Under the pieces are notes generated by a model, which was given only the letters and a program-made list of their open reading frames with translations, did no database searches and was not told the origin of the DNA. From the NCBI RefSeq assembly GCF_025919725.1, contig NZ_CP081495.1, positions 372,001-436,000 of the forward strand: a stretch of DNA of 64,000 bases, in the 5' to 3' direction. Shown here piece by piece: positions 27,890 to 34,975 of this stretch (positions within the stretch are counted from its first letter, which is position 1; each line of letters begins with the position of its first letter). The position numbers and the translations under genes were made by a program. Source of the DNA: Flavobacterium agricola. Its GTDB lineage: Bacteria; Bacteroidota; Bacteroidia; Flavobacteriales; Flavobacteriaceae.

Positions 27890-29380
27890 ATGAGTAGTCC
27901 GGTAAAATTAAATTTTAAACAAGTTATTACTTATCAAGTTGGTAGTGCTACGCCTATTTATTTACAACTTGCGCAACAATTTATTAATGCCATTCAGCGT
28001 AGTTGGTTAGAACCTGGTGTTAAGTTGCCCGGTTCCAGGATTTTAGCCGAAAACTTAGGCTTGCATCGTAAAACCATTATTGCTGCTTTGCAAGAATTAG
28101 AATCGCAAGGTTGGATTTTGGTTAAACCTAATGTCGGAACCTTTGTTATTTTACCACAAGCAACCGAGTTGTTAAAAAATAAAATAACATCTTTTAGTTC
28201 GTTATCTGCTTATCCTGAAAAGGCTGGGTTTACATTTAAAACCTCTGATTTACTTGCGTTAGAACCCATTCAGCAGCAACCCAATGATTTAATTTGTACC
28301 GATGGCACGCCCGATTTGCGTTTGTCGTATTTTAAAAACCTAACTCAAGGATATAGCGCTACGTTAAAACGAAAATCAACCCCAAATAAATTAGGCGATT
28401 TGCATCATGAAAATAAATATTTTAAAAATCAGTTAACCAATTTTTTAAATGGCACGCGCGGTTTACATATTTTACCTGATAATGTACTAATAACCCGAAG
28501 TACAGAAATGAGCTTGTTTATATTGGCTCAAACTATTTTACAACCAAACGATGTTGTGGTGGTTGCCCAATTAAGTTATTACAAGGCTAATATGATATTT
28601 CAGCAAATAGGAGCCAAGTTACAAACCATTCCGGTTGATGAACAAGGTTTATCTGTTGATGCATTAAAGCAACTACTAAAAAAACAAAAAATTAGAGCGG
28701 TTTATATTACCCCGCAACACCATTATCCAACAACAGTTACATTAAGTGCAGATCGTAGGTTGGCCTTATTGTCGTTGGCAGAAACCTACGGGTTTGTAAT
28801 TATTGAAGATGATTACGATTATGATTTTCAGTATGATAAATCGGCTATGTTACCATTAGCCAGTGCCGATGTTCAGGGCATGGTGGTTTATACCGGAACT
28901 TTTGGTAAAGCTTTGTTTCCGAATTTTAGAACCGGATTTATTGTTGCGCCAAAAAATGTAATTCAAGAAGCTCGGAAATATTTACATATTATAGATCCGC
29001 AGGGTGATGTGGTTTTAGAAAATGTTTTAGCTGAATTGATTGAAGAAGGGGATATGCACCGATATTTAAAAAAATCGATTAAAGAATACCAAGCCCGACG
29101 TGATTTTGTAGTACAATTTATAAACGATCATTTATCAGAATGGATTGCTGTAAACGTGCCTAACGGTGGTTTGGCTTTATGGTTTACATTTAAACAACCA
29201 GTGGTTTTGCAGCAATTAACTTCTTTTTTTAAGCAGAAAAAAATTGTTTTACCTCGCTTTGTGCAATATCAAAATCAAAAAATAACAGCTTTGCGTTTTG
29301 GCTTTGGACATTTAAATACGGAAGAATTAACTCAGGTTTTAATGGCTTTTGTGCTTTTTTTTGAACAAGAAAAGAATTAG
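27890..29380 (+). CDS. MocR/PdxR-type transcriptional regulator (GntR wHTH fused to an aminotransferase-like domain)
   Basis: A 496-residue fusion. Residues ~15-85 are a GntR winged helix (IYLQLAQQFINAIQRSWL, GSRILAENLGLHRKTI). Residues ~120-496 are a fold-type I aminotransferase domain with EDDYDYDFQYD and the PLP-binding lysine in TGTFGKALFP (K341). Regulators of this class sense PLP or PLP adducts and often control vitamin B6 or amine genes. The divergent TonB receptor is the obvious target by position. Its stop overlaps the 3' end of the convergent DUF6642-like gene by four bases. Confidence 0.9.
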   Translation: MSSPVKLNFKQVITYQVGSATPIYLQLAQQFINAIQRSWLEPGVKLPGSRILAENLGLHRKTIIAALQELESQGWILVKPNVGTFVILPQATELLKNKITSFSSLSAYPEKAGFTFKTSDLLALEPIQQQPNDLICTDGTPDLRLSYFKNLTQGYSATLKRKSTPNKLGDLHHENKYFKNQLTNFLNGTRGLHILPDNVLITRSTEMSLFILAQTILQPNDVVVVAQLSYYKANMIFQQIGAKLQTIPVDEQGLSVDALKQLLKKQKIRAVYITPQHHYPTTVTLSADRRLALLSLAETYGFVIIEDDYDYDFQYDKSAMLPLASADVQGMVVYTGTFGKALFPNFRTGFIVAPKNVIQEARKYLHIIDPQGDVVLENVLAELIEEGDMHRYLKKSIKEYQARRDFVVQFINDHLSEWIAVNVPNGGLALWFTFKQPVVLQQLTSFFKQKKIVLPRFVQYQNQKITALRFGFGHLNTEELTQVLMAFVLFFEQEKN

Positions 29381-29934
29381 TAATAAAACCTAAAATCGAG
29401 CGCTTTGCATAATGTATATTTTTGTTCAAACAAGTTTTCAACCAATGCTACCGGATCGTGGTACGTTTGGCACAAATTAAAATAAAACCCATCTAACGCG
29501 GTGCTTAATACCGGGGCTTTAAATCCGTAGCCCGAAAGCCCGAGTGCTCCAGTAATATCTAAAAAATATTGTGCATCTTCTTCATCAATATCTAAAGCAA
29601 ACGTATTGGCAAAATGTACAATTTTGTCTTGCAGCTTGCCTTCAAAAAGTTCGGCAACTTCTTCAAAGCTGTAAAAGTAATTGTTAATTTCTATTTGATT
29701 GTTAGCGCCAGGAACCACAAAATATAGCAGGTTGTATGCCTTGTAATTTTTATCTTCTCGTAATAAAATATGCAAACATGTTTCAAAATCTTCGATATCT
29801 TCAAAAGCCTGATAAACATTTGTAATGTTGTAATGCAACGCCATTTGTTCTAGCCAAGGTAAAACCAAGCTATTTTGGTATGCATCGGCTTGTTCTAAAA
29901 GTTCAAGACAAAAAACATTTTTAGAAGAATTCAT
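29377..29934 (-). CDS. DUF6642-like protein of unknown function
   Basis: A 185-residue soluble acidic protein. The layout resembles DUF6642 as I recall it: an opening VFCLELLEQADAY strand, the central LLYFVVPGANNQIEI, the segment KLQDKIVHFANTFALDI, and DITGALGLSGYGF followed by STALDGFYF. The strand order with a conserved His in VHF and a G-Y loop recalls caspase-like or CHAT-type folds, but I see no certain catalytic dyad and make no functional claim. No signal peptide. It converges with the MocR-type regulator, sharing four bases. Confidence 0.5.
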   Translation of the reverse strand: MNSSKNVFCLELLEQADAYQNSLVLPWLEQMALHYNITNVYQAFEDIEDFETCLHILLREDKNYKAYNLLYFVVPGANNQIEINNYFYSFEEVAELFEGKLQDKIVHFANTFALDIDEEDAQYFLDITGALGLSGYGFKAPVLSTALDGFYFNLCQTYHDPVALVENLFEQKYTLCKALDFRFYY

Positions 29935-30040
29935 ATAAAATACCGGTTGATGTTTACTGTAAAAGTAAAAAAATAAAATACGAAATGGCGCTGTTATTCA
30001 AATAACGCTGTATTTTTATTGAAATTAAAAAAACGAACGT

Positions 30041-30945
30041 ATGCAAATTGATTTAATTGGCGATATTCATGGCCATGCTGATGAGCTAAAAGCTTTACTT
30101 ACAAAATTAGGTTATACAGCGGTTGATGAGGTTTTTTCGCATCCAACCAAAAAGTAATTTTTGTAGGTGATTATATTGACCGCGGACCTAAAATACCCGA
30201 AACATTGGCTATTGTAAAAAATATGGTGGATGCCGGCCATGCAATTGCCTTAATGGGAAACCACGAATACAATGCCATTTGTTTTAATACCTTGCATCCG
30301 GATGGTGGCTATTTACGAGCGCATGATATAAAAAATATTAGCCAGCATTACCAAACCTTGAATCAATTCAAAAATAATCAAGCGCTGTATGATGAATATA
30401 TTGCTTGGTTTAAAACGTTACCTTTGTTTTATGAAAATGAAGCGTTTTGCGCCGTTCATGCTTCTTGGGATTTTGATAGCATTGCTTTTTTAAAACAGCA
30501 TGTAGTACATGCATCTTTAAGTGAAGAACAACTAATAGCTTCTGCACAATTCGAATCTCCGTATTACTTAGCCATAGAAAAAATTTTAAAAGGCTCTGAA
30601 ATTAAGTTACCCGAAGGTTATGCGTTTCAGGATAAAGATGGCAATGCACGCCAAGTAATAAGAACCAAATGGTGGTTAAATCCGAAAGGATTAACTTATA
30701 AAGAATTTAGCGTAATTCCGATGACAAATTTGCCCGAAGTTGCCGTTGCTTACGAAGATGAAGTTTATTACAACGAAAAACATAAACCAGTTTTTTTTGG
30801 ACATTATTGGTTGCAAGGTACACCAAGTTTAATTCGCGAAAACATTTGTTGTTTAGATTATAGCGTAGCAAAAAAAGGCCATTTGGTAGCTTATACGTAC
30901 CAAAGCGAACAACAACTTACCCCGAAAAATTTGACTTTTGTTTAG
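30041..30945 (+). pseudogene. Calcineurin-like metallophosphatase, interrupted by a frameshift
   Basis: The first frame from ATG 30041 gives IDLIGDIHGHADELKALL and ends at a stop right after HPTKK (30154-30156). The rest (VIFVGDYIDRGPKIPETL, GNHEYNAI, CAVHASWDF, FFGHYWLQG) continues in another frame to 30945. Adding one A to the five-A run at 30149-30153 restores HPTKKVIFVGDY. Together these make a complete ~300-residue metallophosphoesterase with all metal-binding motifs (GDIHGH, GDYIDRG, GNHE, VHAS, FFGH). Relatives hydrolyse phosphoproteins or diadenosine polyphosphates. Every motif is intact on either side, so a homopolymer sequence error is as likely as true inactivation. Confidence 0.85.
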
Positions 30946-31017
30946 TTTTTTATAAAAAACCACAATTACACCGCAAAAATAATTATATTCGTTACACACA
31001 AATAATTTTAAATACGC

Positions 31018-31428
31018 ATGAAAAAACTGTTATTGATTTTTAGTACAGCTTTACTTTTATTCGCTTGTTCTTCTGATGATAATTCAGGTACACAAGTTGC
31101 AAACTTAACACCGCCAGATTGGATTTTAGGCGATTGGAGGTATTTGGTTAACGAAGGAAATGGTTCGCAATTAACACAAAATGGATTAAATTTTTTATTT
31201 AATGATGTTTGCGAAGTTTATTCAACAAATGTTGTTTGTTTTAAAAGCACGTACGGAAATGAACCTGGATTTTCTTTTACAGAATATCATAAAAACGATT
31301 CAGAATATAAGTTTTCATACACAGTAGGAGATCAAACAAAAACGTATTCATTTGTGCGTTTAGATGGTAACAAAATTCGTCAGTCAGAAGGCGTAGATTA
31401 TGACAATGCAATTTTAGAGAAAATATAA
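31018..31428 (+). CDS. Small lipoprotein of unknown function
   Basis: A 136-residue exported protein. The N-terminus LLLIFSTALLLFACSSDD is a Bacteroidota-type lipoprotein signal with the lipidated Cys at residue 17, followed by Ser and Asp that usually mark surface or periplasmic lipoproteins in this phylum. The mature part has a PDWILGDWRY motif and strand-rich sequence, like small lipocalin-like Bacteroidota lipoproteins. I do not recognise a named family. It has its own unit, ending in two terminators. Confidence 0.72.
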   Translation: MKKLLLIFSTALLLFACSSDDNSGTQVANLTPPDWILGDWRYLVNEGNGSQLTQNGLNFLFNDVCEVYSTNVVCFKSTYGNEPGFSFTEYHKNDSEYKFSYTVGDQTKTYSFVRLDGNKIRQSEGVDYDNAILEKI

Positions 31429-31435
31429 AGAATAG

Positions 31436-31463
31436 AAAGTTATCCAATTCGGATAACTTTTTT
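31436..31463 (+). terminator. First of two tandem terminators after the lipoprotein gene
   Basis: Hairpin aaagttatcc / ggataacttt with a 5-base loop and T tail, eight bases after the stop. Confidence 0.8.
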
Positions 31464-31468
31464 GTATA

Positions 31469-31502
31469 AAAAAACTACCTTATTATGGTAAGGTAGTTTT
31501 TT
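31469..31502. terminator. Second tandem terminator
   Basis: Hairpin aaaaaactacctta / taaggtagtttttt with a 6-base loop. It is symmetric, so it could also end transcription coming from the P-type ATPase gene, whose stop lies about 105 bases away. Confidence 0.8.
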
Positions 31503-31607
31503 AAGGGGGGAATAAGGGTAAAATTTAAAAAAACGATTTTTATTTTTATGATACTAACTTAACGATTTTTTTTACTTGTTGTTGTGCTAAAGTATAATTT
31601 TAACATT

Positions 31608-33566
31608 TTAAAATTGCATTTTCTGAATTCGAACCGCATTTAATATTGCCAATAACGCTACGCCAACATCAGCAAAAACAGCTTCCCACATGGTGGCCAA
31701 TCCGCCTGCTCCTAAAATTAAAACAAGGCCTTTTACAACAAACGCTAAGGTTATGTTTTGCCAAACAATTTTTTTTGTTTGCTTTCCGATGCGAATAGCA
31801 ATGGGAATTTTACTTGGTTTGTCATCTTGAATTACTACATCTGCAGTTTCAATTGTTGCATCACTGCCTAATCCGCCCATAGCAATACCAACATCGCTTA
31901 AGGCAACAACTGGAGCATCGTTTACTCCATCGCCCACAAAGGCAACTGTTTGGTTTTGTGTTTTTAATGCTTTTACAAAGTTTACTTTATCTTCGGGCAA
32001 TAAATCACCAAATGCATTTTTAATTTGCAATTGTTTTGCAACTTGTTGTACAACGGTTGTTTTATCACCGCTAAGCATGGTTGTTTTAACCCCTAATGTA
32101 TTTAAATTCTGAATGGTTTGTGCAGCATCTTTTTTTATCTGATCTGCAATGGTTATATAACCTACAAATTCCTGATTATATGCAATTGCTATAACGGTGC
32201 TACCAATTTTGTTTATATTTATTGCGTACGGAATAGAAAATTGATCTAACAATTTAAAGTTGCCAACTAACAAATTTTTGCCATAAACGTTAGCACTTAA
32301 ACCTAAGCCTGGAATTTCCTGAACATTTTTTATTTCAATATCGTTTTTTAAAGAACCAACATATTCATGAATGGCTGTTGCAACGGGATGCGTGCTGTAA
32401 CTTTCTAGTTTATTAACCCAATGTAATAATTCGGTTTGGTTGTGTTTGTCAATAAAAATAATTTCTTGTACTTTAAAAACACCTTCGGTTAAGGTTCCGG
32501 TTTTATCCATTACAACCTGTTCAATTTTGGCTAAAGCATCTAAAAAATTACTACCTTTAAATAAAATGCCGTGTTTGCTTGCTGCTCCAATTCCTCCAAA
32601 ATATCCTAAAGGAATGCTTATTACTAATGCACAAGGGCAAGAAATAACTAAAAAAACTAAAGCCCGGTATAACCAATCGGTAAATACATAATTGCTAACC
32701 GTAAAATACGGAACCAAGCAAATTAAAACTGCTAAAACAACTACAATTGGTGTGTAAATTTTAGCAAACTTTCTGATAAATAATTCTGTTGGTGCTTTTT
32801 GTTGGGTTGCGTTTTGTACCAAATCTAATATCCTGCTCAATTTACTATCTTCGTACCTAGTAGTAACTTGAACCAAGGTTACGGCATTATTGTTAATCAT
32901 TCCTGCTAAAACCGTTTCGTTTTTTTGTTTGGTTTCGGGTTTGCTTTCGCCCGTTAAAGCTGCAGTATTAAAACTTCCTTTTTCAGAAATTAAAATTCCG
33001 TCTAAACCCAATTTTTCGCCTGGTTTTAATTCAATAATTTCTCCAATAACAACATTTTTAGCTTGAACTATTTGAGCGATGCCGTTTCTAAGTACCGTAA
33101 CTTGTTCCGGACGTTGATCTAAAAGTGATTTTATACTCGATTTTGCACGGTTTACAGCCATATCCTGAAAAGCTTCGCCAATGGCATAAAATAGCATAAC
33201 AGCAACGCCTTCGGGATATTCTTTAATAGCAAATGCTCCTAAAGTTGCTAAGGCCATTAAAAAGAATTCTGAAAAAAAATCTCCATTTCTAAAACTTTTG
33301 TAAGCATCAAACAAAACCGGTAAACCAACCGGAAGGTAAGCCGCTAAATACCATATAAAACGCAAGTTTCCAACAAACCAATTTGGATGACTTATTTGTT
33401 CTAGATACAAACCAGCAGCTAATATAAATAGCGAAATTACTACCGGCAGCGCAGCTTTTAGGTATTGTTTTGTGTTGCTTTGTGCTGCAGTATTACTCGA
33501 TTTTTCTGATGAACAACACGAATTTGTTTCGTGAAATTTTTTTTCTGTATGTTGCTTTTGAGTCAT
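31608..33566 (-). CDS. Heavy-metal-translocating P-type ATPase (P1B, Zn/Cd/Co/Pb type)
   Basis: A 652-residue inner-membrane metal exporter. Metal-site motif SCPCALV (~310-316), phosphorylation motif DKTGTLTEG (D~353) and GDGVNDAPV (~544) are intact. The TGES actuator loop is in ALTGESKPE. The usual N-terminal ferredoxin-like metal-binding domain is missing; instead there is a short tail with His and a Cys pair (ETNSCCSSEKS). The transmembrane sequence fits zinc/cadmium exporters (ZntA/CadA group) better than copper. It lies downstream of a Fur-family regulator on the same strand but has its own -7 box, with an inverted repeat just upstream. Confidence 0.92.
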   Translation of the reverse strand: MTQKQHTEKKFHETNSCCSSEKSSNTAAQSNTKQYLKAALPVVISLFILAAGLYLEQISHPNWFVGNLRFIWYLAAYLPVGLPVLFDAYKSFRNGDFFSEFFLMALATLGAFAIKEYPEGVAVMLFYAIGEAFQDMAVNRAKSSIKSLLDQRPEQVTVLRNGIAQIVQAKNVVIGEIIELKPGEKLGLDGILISEKGSFNTAALTGESKPETKQKNETVLAGMINNNAVTLVQVTTRYEDSKLSRILDLVQNATQQKAPTELFIRKFAKIYTPIVVVLAVLICLVPYFTVSNYVFTDWLYRALVFLVISCPCALVISIPLGYFGGIGAASKHGILFKGSNFLDALAKIEQVVMDKTGTLTEGVFKVQEIIFIDKHNQTELLHWVNKLESYSTHPVATAIHEYVGSLKNDIEIKNVQEIPGLGLSANVYGKNLLVGNFKLLDQFSIPYAININKIGSTVIAIAYNQEFVGYITIADQIKKDAAQTIQNLNTLGVKTTMLSGDKTTVVQQVAKQLQIKNAFGDLLPEDKVNFVKALKTQNQTVAFVGDGVNDAPVVALSDVGIAMGGLGSDATIETADVVIQDDKPSKIPIAIRIGKQTKKIVWQNITLAFVVKGLVLILGAGGLATMWEAVFADVGVALLAILNAVRIQKMQF

Positions 33567-33588
33567 AATTTATGTTTTTGTAATACAA

Positions 33589-33596
33589 CAAAGTTA
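33589..33596 (-). promoter_or_regulatory. -7 promoter box of the metal P-type ATPase
   Basis: taactttg on the minus strand, exact TAnnTTTG, 22 bases before the ATG at 33566. Confidence 0.55.
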
Positions 33597-33609
33597 GCGA
33601 GCACATGCA

Positions 33610-33624
33610 TGCAATGCTATTGCA
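33610..33624. promoter_or_regulatory. Candidate metal-regulator operator (inverted repeat)
   Basis: tgcaat-gct-attgca, a perfect 6-bp inverted repeat. It begins 14 bases upstream of the ATPase -7 box, the place of the -33 element, and overlaps the last codons of the Fur-family gene. Position suggests an operator; binding is not shown. Confidence 0.4.
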
Positions 33625-34024
33625 AACATTTTTCGCAAATGCCTTTGGCAAAAAATTTTATTTCATCAATTCGATAATCGGTTAAATTGTTCTGAGGTAA
33701 AATAAAATCTTCCTTGCAAGTTGTGGTTTTACAAATTTTACAATAAAAATGCAAGTGCCAATCCTGATGCGTTTGTTCATCACAATCATCATCACATAAA
33801 ATATATTTGGTAGTATTGTTTTCTGGTACGCTGTGTACAAGCCCTTTTTCTTCAAAAGTTTTTAAAGTTCTGTAAATAGTTACTCGATCTGCCTTTTCAA
33901 AATAATTTTCTATTTCTGTTAAAGAAACGGCATGCTGTTGCTTGGCCAAATAATCGTAAATAAGCAAGCGCATGCTGGTTGGATTGGTATTTTTATGTAG
34001 TAGTTTTTGCTCTATGTTTTTCAT
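33617..34024 (-). CDS. Fur-family metalloregulator (Zur-like)
   Basis: A 135-residue DNA-binding metalloregulator. The winged helix covers ~15-75 (TSMRLLIYDYLAKQQHAVSL, VTIYRTLKTFEEKGLVHSV). The dimer domain has the metal-site segment DWHLHFYCKICKTT, with a CxxC pair, and a final CEKC pair. The two CxxC pairs indicate the structural zinc site. The neighbour is a Zn/Cd-type exporter ATPase, so the sensed metal is probably zinc, but Fur, Zur and PerR cannot be told apart reliably by eye. A candidate operator overlaps its 3' end. Confidence 0.85.
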   Translation of the reverse strand: MKNIEQKLLHKNTNPTSMRLLIYDYLAKQQHAVSLTEIENYFEKADRVTIYRTLKTFEEKGLVHSVPENNTTKYILCDDDCDEQTHQDWHLHFYCKICKTTTCKEDFILPQNNLTDYRIDEIKFFAKGICEKCLQ

Positions 34025-34270
34025 GATTTCAAAGTTGATTTTTTTGCACTGATTAAGTTACGATTCTTTCTTTTAAAAACGATATAAACCGCGCTGTAAT
34101 ATTGCAAAATTGGCTTTTTAGAATCATGATTATTGTTTATTATTTTGCTATTTGTTTGCTTTATAATAATATATGGTATTATGTTTATTGCTAAAATTAT
34201 ATTAATTTTAACAACTTAAATTGGGACAAAACTCATTCCCGAAAATGATAACGTTACGCTAAAAATAAAG

Positions 34271-34975
34271 ATGAAAAAATTAGTTATTCTTGTTGTTGAA
34301 GATGAAAAATTGGTACGTGAACTTTTAATCTCATATATCAGAGAGATTTTGGGTGATATGCAGGTTGATATTATTACCAGCTCAACCTTTAGCTTGGCTA
34401 AACAATTAATACAAACCAATCAACCCGAGCTTGTTTTTTTAGATATTAGATTGCAAGATGCGAACAGTTTTGAACAAATAGAAGAACTAAATATTAAAGA
34501 TTTTAAATTGGTTTTTACAACGGCTTATTCAGAACATATGGCCGATTCTATTAACAATTTAGGTTGTTTTGGGTATTTGTTAAAACCGATGAGTTTACAA
34601 AGCGTAAAAACAATTTTTGATCGTTTTTTTGCCGAACGTGCTTTACCCGAATACAAAAAAATAACCCTAAAAATTGCTAACAAACAAGTTTTAGTTTCAG
34701 AAAACGAAATTATTTATTGCCAAGCCGATAATAATTATTGCAACATGTTTTTTAAAGGAGAAAAGCAGCTGTTTACTAAAACCTTAAAAGAATTTGAAAA
34801 AACATTATCGCCCGATTTGTTTGTTCGTGCGCACCGATCGTATTTAGTAAATAAAAACTACATTAAAAGTTTTGATGCAGCCAACAATAAAATTCTTGTT
34901 GAAGTTGATGATGTTGCACCGATTGAAATTCCTGTTTCTGAATCACACCGTAAAAAAGTTTCCGAATTATTTTAA
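34271..34975 (+). CDS. LytTR-family response regulator
   Basis: A 234-residue two-component response regulator. The receiver domain (~1-120) has the acidic pocket VVEDEK and the phospho-acceptor in LVFLDIRLQDAN; the conserved Lys is in GYLLKPM. The C-terminal ~100 residues form a LytTR DNA-binding domain (NEIIYCQADNNYCNMFF, LFVRAHRSYLVNKNYI). Its stop overlaps the start of the kinase gene by one base (taATG), so both are translated as a coupled pair. The upstream 246-base gap to the Fur gene is AT-rich without a clear motif. Confidence 0.92.
   Translation: MKKLVILVVEDEKLVRELLISYIREILGDMQVDIITSSTFSLAKQLIQTNQPELVFLDIRLQDANSFEQIEELNIKDFKLVFTTAYSEHMADSINNLGCFGYLLKPMSLQSVKTIFDRFFAERALPEYKKITLKIANKQVLVSENEIIYCQADNNYCNMFFKGEKQLFTKTLKEFEKTLSPDLFVRAHRSYLVNKNYIKSFDAANNKILVEVDDVAPIEIPVSESHRKKVSELF

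Noticed and set aside
29980..30030. Hairpin before the metallophosphatase gene
   Set aside because: The gttatt/aataac stem is only six bases and AT-rich; it does not stand out from the surroundings.
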